Origin: Herminiimonas sp.
Lineage (GTDB): Bacteria; Pseudomonadota; Gammaproteobacteria; Burkholderiales; Burkholderiaceae
Direction: 5' to 3'
Assembly (NCBI GenBank): GCA_014377155.1
Contig: JACMQD010000391.1
Location: forward strand, 1 to 17,244
Length of the DNA: 17,244 nucleotides
Positions 1 through 7,103 of the stretch are shown piece after piece. Both the position numbers and the translations under genes were made by a program. Position 1 is the stretch's first letter, and the number at the start of each line of letters is the position of its first letter. The notes beneath the pieces were generated by a model that saw only the letters and a program-made list of their open reading frames with translations, searched no databases and was not told where the DNA came from.

Positions 1-5
1 CCGGT

Positions 6-1913
6 TTAAATCTCGACTTGCGTGCCGAGTTCGATGACACGGTTACTTGGAATGCGGAAGTAACCGGCCGCGTCGCGCGCGTTGCGCGCCATCGTGGCGT
101 ACAGCGCTTCGCGCCATTGGACCATGCCGTCACCGGCGGACGGAATAACCGTCTGACGCGAGACAAAAAACGAGGTTTCCATCATGTCGAACGACAACCC
201 GTGTTTTTCGCATTGTTCCAACACCACCGGAATATCGCGCTGTTCCTGAAAGCCGAACCGGACGTTGATTTGGAAGCACTGATGACCGAGATCCTCGACA
301 TGCAATCGTTCTTCATTGGCCACCGTCGGCACGTCGGCATTGAAGACCGTGATGAACACCACGCGCTCGTGCAATATCTTGTTATGCGACAGGTTATGCA
401 ACAGCGCATGGGGCACGCCATCACCTTCACCCCGAAAGAAAATGGCAGTGCCGGCTACCCGTTTCAACGGGTGAGCCAGTAGCGAATTCAGGAACGCGTC
501 AAGAGGCAGCCTGTGCTTGTGCTTGCTCTCCGATACCAGCCGGCGTCCGGTACGCCACGTCAGCATGATGAACATCATGATCACACCCAACAGAATCGGA
601 AACCAGCCGCCGCTGACGATCTTGAGCAGGTTCGCCGACAGGAGCGCCGCATCGATCACGAAAAAGGATCCGGTGGCGGCAATGCACAAGATGAGGGGTA
701 ATTTCCACTTGTACCGGATTACGAAAAACGTCATGAATGTCGTGGTGAGCATGGTGGCCGTGACGGCAATGCCGTAGGCGGAGGCCAGGCCAGTCGACGA
801 GCCGAAGCCGATGACCGCCAGTACCACGGCGGCCAGTTGAATCCAGTTGACCAGCGGGATATAAATCTGGCCGATTTCTTTCGAGGACGTGTACAGCACG
901 CGCATGCGCGGCAAAAATCCGAGGGAAATCGCCTGATGCACGATGGAAAATGTGCCAGAGATAGTGGCCTGTGAAGCGATCACGGTCGCTATTGTCGACA
1001 GCGCCACCAGCGGGTAGATACTCCACGCTCCGAGTTGCTGATAGAACGGATTCGATACCGCATCCGGGTGCGACATCAGCAGCGCGCCCTGGCCGAGATA
1101 ATTGAGCGCAAGCGCCGGAAACACGATGAACGTCCAGGCCAGGCGAATCGGCTTGGCACCGAAGTGGCCCATGTCCGCATAGAGCGCTTCGGCGCCGGTG
1201 AACGCCAGTACGATCGAGCCGAGCGCGACGAACGCAATCCAGCCATTGCGCAACATGAACGAGATGGCATGCACCGGATTGAGTGCCGCGACAATACCGG
1301 GATTGTCGATGATATTGACTACCCCCATCGCCGCCAGCACCGCAAACCACACGATGACGATCGGTCCGAACCAGCGGCCGATGCCGGCGGTACCTTTAAA
1401 CTGCACCGAGTACAGCGCGATGAGCACACAGATCGTCAGAGGCACCACATAGGGCTTCAACGCCGGGGTGGCGACCTCCAGCCCCTCGATGGCAGAGAGG
1501 ACCGAAATCGCCGGGGTGATGACACCGTCGCCGAAGAACAGCGCAGCGCCGGTCAGACCCACGAACGTCAGCGGATAGAACCAGGCGGAACTGGTCTTGA
1601 TCGACGACAGCGCGAGTGCCAGCAACGCCATGACCCCGCCTTCGCCATGATTGTCGGCCCGCATGATGAGCGTGACGTACTTGAGCGAGACGATGATCGT
1701 CAGGCCCCACAGGATGAGCGAGACAATGCCCAGCAGGTTGGGGTTATCCAACACGACGCCATGGTCGGGCGAAAAAATCTCTTTCATCGTGTAAAGCGGA
1801 CTGGTGCCGATGTCGCCATAGACGATGCCGATGGCACCGATTGTCAAGGCACGCAAGCCAGTGCTGCGATGCAATTCATTGGTCGGTAATGCGGCTGCTG
1901 GAGACATGGTCAT
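6..1913 (-). CDS. kup: Low-affinity K+ uptake protein Kup
   Basis: Kup imports potassium across the inner membrane, probably as K+/H+ symport in the KUP/HAK/KT family. The N-terminus carries the family hallmark GIVYGDIGTSPLY (about residues 29-41), then GEGGVMALLAL and GDGVITPAIS (about 128-137). A string of some 12 hydrophobic segments follows, ending in a soluble C-terminal domain of about 150 residues. The length of 635 aa from this start fits the family (about 620-630). I chose the ATG at 1913, or possibly the ATG two codons later. The open frame runs further up to a TTG at 2003, but those 30 residues are arginine-rich, unlike Kup, and lie in the gap after livF. There is no strong Shine-Dalgarno sequence. 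The gene lies 93 bp downstream of livF on the same strand, so readthrough or an own promoter (weak TACAAT at 1992-1997) are both possible. No functional link to the Liv-type transporter is evident. Function assignment is near certain; only the exact start is open. Confidence 0.95.
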   Translation of the reverse strand: MTMSPAAALPTNELHRSTGLRALTIGAIGIVYGDIGTSPLYTMKEIFSPDHGVVLDNPNLLGIVSLILWGLTIIVSLKYVTLIMRADNHGEGGVMALLALALSSIKTSSAWFYPLTFVGLTGAALFFGDGVITPAISVLSAIEGLEVATPALKPYVVPLTICVLIALYSVQFKGTAGIGRWFGPIVIVWFAVLAAMGVVNIIDNPGIVAALNPVHAISFMLRNGWIAFVALGSIVLAFTGAEALYADMGHFGAKPIRLAWTFIVFPALALNYLGQGALLMSHPDAVSNPFYQQLGAWSIYPLVALSTIATVIASQATISGTFSIVHQAISLGFLPRMRVLYTSSKEIGQIYIPLVNWIQLAAVVLAVIGFGSSTGLASAYGIAVTATMLTTTFMTFFVIRYKWKLPLILCIAATGSFFVIDAALLSANLLKIVSGGWFPILLGVIMMFIMLTWRTGRRLVSESKHKHRLPLDAFLNSLLAHPLKRVAGTAIFFRGEGDGVPHALLHNLSHNKILHERVVFITVFNADVPTVANEERLHVEDLGHQCFQINVRFGFQEQRDIPVVLEQCEKHGLSFDMMETSFFVSRQTVIPSAGDGMVQWREALYATMARNARDAAGYFRIPSNRVIELGTQVEI

Positions 1914-1991
1914 GAAGGTCTTTATGAAGTGCGATGCACGAGGCAGGCGAACCGTTTGCAAGAACGCGCTAGCGCCCGGTGCAGGTTGCGG

Positions 1992-1997
1992 ATTGTA
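1992..1997 (-). promoter_or_regulatory. Weak -10 candidate for kup
   Basis: On the minus strand TACAAT (5 of 6 matches to TATAAT) lies in the 93-bp gap between livF and kup, about 80 bp before the kup ATG. No good -35 element is seen at 16-18 bp, where the sequence falls in the A-rich end of livF. It could allow kup to be expressed apart from the liv genes, but the support is a single hexamer. Confidence 0.25.
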
Positions 1998-2006
1998 CCG
2001 CAAATG

Positions 2007-2753
2007 CTACGCTGTTTTTTTGGCCAGACCCAGATAGGTGTCGATCACCTTCGGATCTTTGGCCAGATCGGCCGCCCGACCCTGCAAGACCACATCGCCG
2101 GTTTCCAGTACATAGGCATGGTCGGCCACCTGTAGCGCGGCGCGCGCATTTTGCTCTACCAGCAGGATCGCGACGCCGGTTTCCCGGAGCCGCACGATGA
2201 TGTGAAAGATCTCCTTGACGATCAGCGGCGCCAGGCCAAGGCTCGGCTCATCGAGCATCAGCAATTGCGGCTTGGCCATGAGTGCCCGCCCGACCGCCAG
2301 CATTTGCCGCTCGCCGCCAGAGAGCGTGCCGGCTTCCTGCTTGCGCCGTTCGCGCAGGCGCGGGAACAGGTCGAACACGACATCCATCTGGTCCGCATAG
2401 TTTTTCTCGCGCGCCTTGTAACGCCGGTAGCTGCCCAGCAGCAGGTTGTCTTCCACGCTCATGGTGGCGAACAGTTCGCGTTTTTCCGGCACCAGGCACA
2501 TGCCGCGCGCCACCCGCGATTCGATCGGCACGCCGGCCATGTCATGGTCCATGAACGACACCTTGCCGCGCATGGCGCCATTGTTGGGCATGGCGCCGGC
2601 CAGCGCATTGAGCATGGTCGATTTGCCGGCGCCGTTGGGGCCGATCACGGTCACGATCTGGCCGGCGCCGACCGTCAGGCTGGCGCCGTGCAGCGCTTCG
2701 ACCTTGCCGTAGGCGACATGCAGGTCGGTGACTTCGAGGAGGGGTTTGCTCAT
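2007..2753 (-). CDS. livF: ABC transporter ATP-binding protein LivF (HAAT family)
   Basis: This is one of the two cytoplasmic ATPases of a branched-chain-amino-acid-type (HAAT) importer. Walker [10 protein letters not shown] is at residues 38-46, the signature LSGGERQ at 144-150 and Walker B LLMLDEP at 164-170. The switch region reads LLVEQN, with glutamine where most ABC proteins have histidine, and the Q-loop region reads VPEKRELF. Both are usual for LivF and separate it from LivG. At 248 aa it is slightly longer than the typical 233-240. It starts 29 bp after the stop of the LivM-LivG fusion and is the last clear transporter gene of the operon. The ATG at 2753 gives a normal N-terminus ([16 protein letters not shown]). 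The family is certain; the transported substrate could be branched-chain amino acids, aromatic acids, amides or related compounds. Confidence 0.93.
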   Translation of the reverse strand: MSKPLLEVTDLHVAYGKVEALHGASLTVGAGQIVTVIGPNGAGKSTMLNALAGAMPNNGAMRGKVSFMDHDMAGVPIESRVARGMCLVPEKRELFATMSVEDNLLLGSYRRYKAREKNYADQMDVVFDLFPRLRERRKQEAGTLSGGERQMLAVGRALMAKPQLLMLDEPSLGLAPLIVKEIFHIIVRLRETGVAILLVEQNARAALQVADHAYVLETGDVVLQGRAADLAKDPKVIDTYLGLAKKTA

Positions 2754-2782
2754 GATGGGTTCACTTTATTGTCGACACGCGG

Positions 2783-4567
2783 TCAGTCGATTCCGCCGAG
2801 ATACGCTTCGAGCACTGCCGGATTCTGCTGGACATCGACCGGCAAGCCTTCGGCGATCTTGGTGCCGAACTCCATCACCACCAGGCGATCGGTCAGGTTC
2901 ATCACGAAATCCATGTCATGCTCGACCAGCAGGATGCTCATGCCTTCGGACTTCAGCTTGCGCAGGAGGTCGGCCAAGGCCTGTTTTTCCAGGAAGCGCA
3001 AGCCGGCCGCCGGTTCGTCGAGCAGCAGCAGAGTCGGATCGCAGCACAGTGCGCGGGCGATTTCGAGGATGCGCTGCTGGCCCAGCGCCAAGCTGCCGGC
3101 TTCCTCGTACAGCAGATGGCCGAGCCCAACCCGTTCGAGCTGCTGACGGGCCTCGAACAGCAGGGCCTGTTCTTCCGGTTGGTTGAGCCGGACGATACTG
3201 GCGGCGACACCGACCACGTCGCCATGAGTGCCGCGCAAGTGCGCGCCGATAGCGACGTTTTCGAGCACGCTCATGGTCGGCAGCAACCTCACATGCTGGA
3301 AGGTGCGGCCGATACCGCGCCGCACGATGTCGCGCGAGGCCAGCGTATCGATGCGTTGCAGGATGCCGCCAACACGAAACCGGATGTCGCCTTTGGTCAC
3401 CGGCAGCACGCCCGTGACCAGGTTGAACATGGTCGACTTGCCGGCGCCATTGGGGCCGATCAGGCCGACGATTTCGCCGGCGTTGACGACGAATTCCATG
3501 TCGTTGACCGCGACCAGGCCGCCGAACTCCTTGCGCGCGCGGTTGACCTGCAACACCACCTCACCGGTTGCATGGCGCGCGCGTTTCGGCAGCGCCGCAG
3601 CCGAGGCTGGCGCCACCGCGATCGGTTTTTGCGGGAACAGCTTGCGGATGAACGGCCACAAGCCATCGCGTGCGCGTTGCAACAGCAAGACCATCAGTAC
3701 GCCGAAGACGATGACTTCGAAATTGCCATTGCTGCCCAATAGCTTCGGCAACCACGACTGCAACTGGTCTTTCATGACCGTCAGCAGCGCCGAACCCAAC
3801 AGCGCGCCCCACACGTAGCCGGCGCCGCCGACCACCGCCATGAACAGGTATTCGATGCCGGCGTTCAGTCCGAACGGGGTCGGGTTGACCGCCCGCTGCA
3901 TGTGCGCATACAGCCACCCTGACACGCACGCCAGCAGCGCAGCGATGACGAAGATCACCACCTTCATCCAGGCCGTATTGACGCCCATCGCCTCGGCCAT
4001 CACGCCGCCGCCTTTCAAGGCGCGAATCGCCCGTCCGGGACGCGAATTCAACAAGTTCTGCAAAGCGATGACGGCGATGATGACCACCAGCCAGATCAGG
4101 AAATACATGCTGCGTCCGCTGTCGAGCACGATGCCGAACAGGTTGATCGACGGGATGCCGTTCAAGCCATCGTACTTGCCGAGAAATTCCAGGTTGCCGA
4201 ACAGGTAGAACAGCGACAAACCCCAGGCGATCGTCCCGAGCGGCAGGTAATGACCGGACAGGCGCATGGTGATGATGCCGATCAAAAATGCGGTGGCGCC
4301 GGTAATGAACATGCCGACCAGCAGGCCGAGCCACGGCGACAAGCCGAACTGGGTGCTCAGGTAGGCGGTCGAATAGGCGCCCAGGCCGACAAAGGCCGCT
4401 TGCCCGAACGACGTCAGGCCACCGACGCCGGTCAGCAGTACCAGACCGAGTGCGACGATCGCATACAGGCCGATGTAGTTGGCCAGCGTGATCCAGAACT
4501 CCGGCGTGGGCAGGACCGGCAGCGCACATACCAGGGCGACGAACAACAGGAAGCTGCGCGACATCAT
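2783..4567 (-). CDS. livM/livG: Fused ABC permease-ATPase LivM-LivG
   Basis: A single 594-aa chain joins the LivM-type permease to the LivG-type ATPase of a HAAT importer. Residues 1 to about 310 are hydrophobic and carry the LivM pattern (GLVLLTGVGGLTSFGQAAFVGLGAY near 45-66; GMGV-like AEAMGVN near 191-197; VVGGAGYVWGALLGSALL near 245-262). A basic, Ala/Pro-rich linker of about 25-30 residues follows. The ATPase begins near 336 with Walker [10 protein letters not shown] at 371-379, Q-loop RTFQ near 424, signature LALGQQR at 493-499, Walker B LLLLDEP ending near 519 and H-loop VEHD near 549-551. No frameshift or internal stop separates the halves. I chose the ATG at 4567 because it overlaps the livH stop in ATGATG/TGA and has AAGGGG four bases upstream. 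A 14-residue upstream extension lies inside livH. Known LivM and LivG are usually separate, so the transporter here would consist of LivH, LivMG and LivF. Confidence 0.92.
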   Translation of the reverse strand: MMSRSFLLFVALVCALPVLPTPEFWITLANYIGLYAIVALGLVLLTGVGGLTSFGQAAFVGLGAYSTAYLSTQFGLSPWLGLLVGMFITGATAFLIGIITMRLSGHYLPLGTIAWGLSLFYLFGNLEFLGKYDGLNGIPSINLFGIVLDSGRSMYFLIWLVVIIAVIALQNLLNSRPGRAIRALKGGGVMAEAMGVNTAWMKVVIFVIAALLACVSGWLYAHMQRAVNPTPFGLNAGIEYLFMAVVGGAGYVWGALLGSALLTVMKDQLQSWLPKLLGSNGNFEVIVFGVLMVLLLQRARDGLWPFIRKLFPQKPIAVAPASAAALPKRARHATGEVVLQVNRARKEFGGLVAVNDMEFVVNAGEIVGLIGPNGAGKSTMFNLVTGVLPVTKGDIRFRVGGILQRIDTLASRDIVRRGIGRTFQHVRLLPTMSVLENVAIGAHLRGTHGDVVGVAASIVRLNQPEEQALLFEARQQLERVGLGHLLYEEAGSLALGQQRILEIARALCCDPTLLLLDEPAAGLRFLEKQALADLLRKLKSEGMSILLVEHDMDFVMNLTDRLVVMEFGTKIAEGLPVDVQQNPAVLEAYLGGID

Positions 4568-5619
4568 TCTTCCCCTTCGTCGACATGCTTGCTGGTGAGC
4601 GAGCGCCACAGCAGCACCGGGATGATCATCGTGAAGACGATCACTTCCTTGAATGCGCTGGCCCAGAACGACGAATACGATTCGAGCAAGCCGACCAGCA
4701 GCGCGCCGGCCGCCGCGATCGGATAGCTACCGAGACCACCGATGATGGCACCGACGAAGCCCTTCAGACCGATCAGGAATCCGCTGTCGTAGTAGACGGT
4801 CGTCAGCGGCGCGATCAGCACGCCGCACAACGCTCCCAGCAACGCCGCCAGTGTGAACGCCAGCCGTCCGGCCTGGGTCGTGCCGATGCCGACCAGCCGC
4901 GCACCGAGGCGATTAACCGCCGTCGCGCGCAATGCCTTGCCCGACAGGCTCCGTTCGAAATACAGGTAGAGCGCCACGATCAGCGCCGCCGACGTGCCGA
5001 TGATGACCAGGCTCTGACCGGAAATGGTCATCGCGCCCAGTTCGAAGCGCGCCTCCGAGAACGGCGTCGTCCGCGACCCTTCGGCGCCGAACATCACCAG
5101 CCCCAGGCCCAGCAGCGCGAAATGCACGCCGACCGAGACGATCAGCAATACCAGCGTGCTGGCTTCGGCCAATGGCTGGAATGCCAGCCGATACAGCATC
5201 GGCCCCATCGGCACCACGATCGCCAGCGTCAGCAGCACTTGCAGCAGCACCGGCAGCGACGGGCCGGCGATGGCCTTGCTGAGAACATAGACGGCCACCG
5301 GAAACAGGATGAACTTGGCCAGCGCCAGCGGCACGCTGCGGCTGGCAGACCGCCTTTGTTCGGCACTGCGCAGGATGGTGGTGGCTTCCTGCAGGAACGC
5401 CAGCACGCCCAGCGCCACCAGCAGCGTTGCCGAATGCGGAAATTTGCCCGATTGCATGGCTGCCAGCGTCAGGGCACCGAATGCCACGAACTCGCCCTGT
5501 GGAATGAAGATCACCCGCGTGACCGAAAATACCAGCACCAGCGCCAGTGCCAGCAGCGCGTAGATCGCGCCACTGGAAATGCCATCCTGGGCCAGGATGG
5601 CTGCGATTGAAAAATCCAT
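4564..5619 (-). CDS. livH: ABC transporter permease LivH, enlarged
   Basis: This is an inner-membrane permease of the HAAT importer that pairs with the permease half of LivM-LivG. Typical LivH features are the start DGISSGAIYALLALALVLVFSVTRVI, the helix entry FIPQGEFVAFGAL, and the C-terminal LIGLKGFVGAIIGGLGSYPIAAAGALLVGLLES. The protein has 351 aa against about 290-310 for most LivH. The excess is mainly some 45 residues between about 78 and 125, a charged stretch (ILRSAEQRRSASRS) plus an extra hydrophobic segment, placed before the conserved YRLAFQPL near 143-150. The start ATG at 5619 has AGGA six bases upstream. Its TGA overlaps the next gene's ATG, so the two are translationally coupled. 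A 9-bp hairpin sits just inside the start of the gene. Substrate is unknown. Confidence 0.92.
   Translation of the reverse strand: MDFSIAAILAQDGISSGAIYALLALALVLVFSVTRVIFIPQGEFVAFGALTLAAMQSGKFPHSATLLVALGVLAFLQEATTILRSAEQRRSASRSVPLALAKFILFPVAVYVLSKAIAGPSLPVLLQVLLTLAIVVPMGPMLYRLAFQPLAEASTLVLLIVSVGVHFALLGLGLVMFGAEGSRTTPFSEARFELGAMTISGQSLVIIGTSAALIVALYLYFERSLSGKALRATAVNRLGARLVGIGTTQAGRLAFTLAALLGALCGVLIAPLTTVYYDSGFLIGLKGFVGAIIGGLGSYPIAAAGALLVGLLESYSSFWASAFKEVIVFTMIIPVLLWRSLTSKHVDEGEE
5581..5601 (-). other. 9-bp perfect hairpin at the start of livH coding sequence
   Basis: GCCATCCTG (5581-5589) and CAGGATGGC (5593-5601) are exact inverted repeats with a 3-base loop. In the livH mRNA the stem begins 18 bases after the A of the start codon and covers codons 7-13. 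A stem this GC-rich so close to the initiation site could slow ribosome loading, or it may be incidental. Confidence 0.5.
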
Positions 5620-5659
5620 TCAGGTTCCTGATGTCTGTACTGCGATTGTCAAGCAATGC

Positions 5660-5688
5660 ATGATACGTGGCGATGATGAATTTGCCAG
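5660..5688 (-). promoter_or_regulatory. Candidate sigma70 promoter for livH-livMG-livF
   Basis: On the minus strand CTGGCA (5688-5683, 4 of 6 matches to TTGACA) is followed after 17 bases by TATCAT (5665-5660, 5 of 6 matches to TATAAT). Transcription would start near 5653, about 34 bases before the livH ATG. The site lies just past the terminator of the binding-protein gene, where a fresh promoter would be needed. The call comes from hexamers and position only. Confidence 0.4.
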
Positions 5689-5722
5689 AGAAAGACGGCA
5701 GGTATCGGCGCAGGCGTCAGTA

Positions 5723-5750
5723 AAAAGGCGCGATCTGCATCGCGCCTTTT
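5723..5750 (-). terminator. Intrinsic terminator after the binding-protein gene
   Basis: A perfect 12-bp stem, AAAAGGCGCGAT (5723-5734) against ATCGCGCCTTTT (5739-5750), closes a 4-base loop. Read on the minus strand the GC-rich stem ends in a run of T residues (TTTTTA), 30 bases after the stop of the substrate-binding protein. It can act in both directions. It separates the binding-protein gene from livH, so the membrane genes are transcribed by partial readthrough or from their own promoter. Confidence 0.88.
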
Positions 5751-5780
5751 CGACAGCATGGTTAAGCGGTGACGCGCAGC

Positions 5781-6944
5781 TTACTTCGCATCTCCGGCCA
5801 GTTTCCATTTTCCATCGACCACCTTGACCATCACGCGCGCGCGCTGGTCAAGCCCGAGATGGTCGGTCGGTCCCATGTTGACGACGCCATGTGCCGTCGC
5901 CAGATTACGCGTGGCTTCCAGTGCATCGCGCAAGGCGGCCTTGAATTCCTTGGTACCAGGCTGGCCCTTCTTCAAGGCCTGCGGTACGGCTGCCGCCAGC
6001 AACAGGCCGGCATCCCACGCATGGCCGCCGAATGTCGAGACGCTGCCCGCCCCGTAAGCTTTTTCATACACCGCTTTGTAGGTCAATGCCGATTTTTTGA
6101 CCGGATTGGAGTCCGGCAGCTGATCGGCTACCAGCAACGGTCCGGCCGGCAGCCAAGTGCCTTCGCAATCCTTGCCGCACACGCGCAAAAAGTCGTTATT
6201 GGCCACGCCGTGCGTCTGGTAGATGACGCCCTTGTAGCCCCGCTCTTTCAAGGTCTTCTGTGGCAGCGCGGCAGGCGTGCCGGAGCCGGCAATCAGGACC
6301 GCATCGGGGTTGGCACCCATGATCTTGAGGATCTGACCGGTCACCGAGGTGTCGTTGCGGGCAAAGCGTTCGTTGGCTACGACTTTCAGCTGACGCACAT
6401 CGGCCAGCTTCGAAAATTCGCGATACCAGCCTTCGCCGTAGGCATCGGCGAAACCGATAAAGGCGACCGTCTTGATCTTGGCGTCGGCCATGTGGCCGGT
6501 AATCGCGGTCGACATGTGCGAGTCGTTTTGCGGCGTCTTAAAGACCCAGCGGCGTTTGGCGTCCACCGGTTCGACAATCGCAGCCGATGCCGCCATCGAA
6601 ATCATCGGCGTCTCGGATTCGGCAGCGACATCGATCATCGCCAGCGAATTCGGCGTCACCGTCGAGCCGATGATCAGGTCGACCTTGTCTTCGGAAATGA
6701 GCTTGCGCGCATTCTTGACAGCGGTCGTGGTGTCGGAGGCGTCGTCGAGAATGATGTACTCGACGGTCTTGCCGCCGATTTCGCGCGGCATCAGGGCAAA
6801 GGTATTTTTCTCGGGAATGCCGAGCGACGCCGCCGGGCCGGTCGCTGAGACCGTCACGCCGATCTTGATTTGGGCAGACGCATTCGCCGCGAATGTCAAC
6901 GCAATCAAGGAAGGTAACAGCGCGCCGGCTAATTTTTTGTTCAT
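5781..6944 (-). CDS. Periplasmic substrate-binding protein of HAAT ABC transporter (LivK-like)
   Basis: This protein captures the substrate in the periplasm and delivers it to the LivH/LivMG/LivF complex. It has 387 aa. Residues 1-24 form a signal peptide (KK, hydrophobic core, ASA before Gln25). The mature part starts IKIGVTVSATGPAASLG, the usual opening of the type I periplasmic binding fold (Peripla_BP_6/LivJ class). Later family elements are VDLIIGSTVTPNSLAM near 88-103 and FADAYGEGWYREF near 165-177. Two cysteines at 256 and 260 (RVCGKDC) could form a disulfide. The ATG at 6944 has GGAG seven bases upstream. It is first in line before the transporter genes but separated from livH by a strong terminator, which fits the need for excess binding protein. 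Ligand-pocket residues do not let me say whether it binds branched-chain amino acids, aromatic acids or another compound. Confidence 0.92.
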   Translation of the reverse strand: MNKKLAGALLPSLIALTFAANASAQIKIGVTVSATGPAASLGIPEKNTFALMPREIGGKTVEYIILDDASDTTTAVKNARKLISEDKVDLIIGSTVTPNSLAMIDVAAESETPMISMAASAAIVEPVDAKRRWVFKTPQNDSHMSTAITGHMADAKIKTVAFIGFADAYGEGWYREFSKLADVRQLKVVANERFARNDTSVTGQILKIMGANPDAVLIAGSGTPAALPQKTLKERGYKGVIYQTHGVANNDFLRVCGKDCEGTWLPAGPLLVADQLPDSNPVKKSALTYKAVYEKAYGAGSVSTFGGHAWDAGLLLAAAVPQALKKGQPGTKEFKAALRDALEATRNLATAHGVVNMGPTDHLGLDQRARVMVKVVDGKWKLAGDAK

Positions 6945-6976
6945 GAAGTGTCTCCGTTATCGTGTCCAGGCATTCG

Positions 6977-6992
6977 CCGACCGAGCGGTCGG
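6977..6992. promoter_or_regulatory. 16-bp palindrome, candidate operator at the binding-protein promoter
   Basis: CCGACCG-AG-CGGTCGG is a perfect inverted repeat with 7-bp arms around two central bases. It lies 33 bp upstream of the binding-protein ATG and just past the expected transcription start of the TTGTGT/TACACT promoter, where a bound repressor would block initiation or elongation. The CCGACCG/CGGTCGG shape resembles operators of several TetR-family regulators. No regulator gene is in the window. It could instead fold as a hairpin in the leader RNA. Confidence 0.45.
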
Positions 6993-7004
6993 TTATTGCC
7001 AGCC

Positions 7005-7033
7005 AGTGTAGCGGTTCGGCGCGCGGCACACAA
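7005..7033 (-). promoter_or_regulatory. Candidate promoter of the binding-protein gene
   Basis: On the minus strand TTGTGT (7033-7028) and TACACT (7010-7005) are spaced by 17 bases. Each hexamer is only a partial match (3 and 4 of 6). Transcription would start near 6998, giving a leader of about 55 bases that contains the palindrome at 6977-6992 and the GGAG ribosome binding site. No terminator is seen between the upstream nucleotidase gene and this site, so readthrough is also possible. Confidence 0.4.
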
Positions 7034-7103
7034 GCGGGCGGCGCACCGGTCGCAGCAAGTTGTCCCGCCACCATTACGGTGCAATCTGGCGTCGCACCCG
7101 TCA

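Noticed and set aside
499..1350. Second minus-strand open frame within kup
   Set aside because: It is a frame-shifted shadow of kup without recognisable features.
1035..1889. Long open frame on the plus strand opposite kup
   Set aside because: It is rich in Arg, Asp, His and Gln with no domain and is a mirror of kup codon bias in GC-rich DNA; similar plus-strand frames at 2151-3146 and 4585-5610 were rejected for the same reason.
1966..1975. 10-bp palindrome GCGCTAGCGC upstream of kup
   Set aside because: Short GC palindromes are common at this base composition, and nothing ties it to a promoter element.
1914..2003. 30-residue N-terminal extension of Kup from a TTG codon
   Set aside because: The added residues are unlike Kup, the codon is rare as a start, and it would begin 3 bp from the livF stop with no ribosome binding site; the ATG at 1913 gives the normal family length.
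4568..4609. 14-residue N-terminal extension of LivM-LivG
   Set aside because: It is arginine-rich and lies inside livH; the ATG at 4567 overlaps the livH stop and has AAGGGG upstream.
5624..5652. Perfect TTGACA (minus strand 5652-5647) upstream of livH as a -35 box
   Set aside because: The -10 position at 17 bases holds the ribosome binding site AGGAAC, and transcription would start beyond the livH ATG. CTGGCA/TATCAT further upstream fits better.
7041..7103. Possible terminator after the lipoprotein nucleotidase gene
   Set aside because: Only 4-5 bp imperfect stems without a T-run were found.
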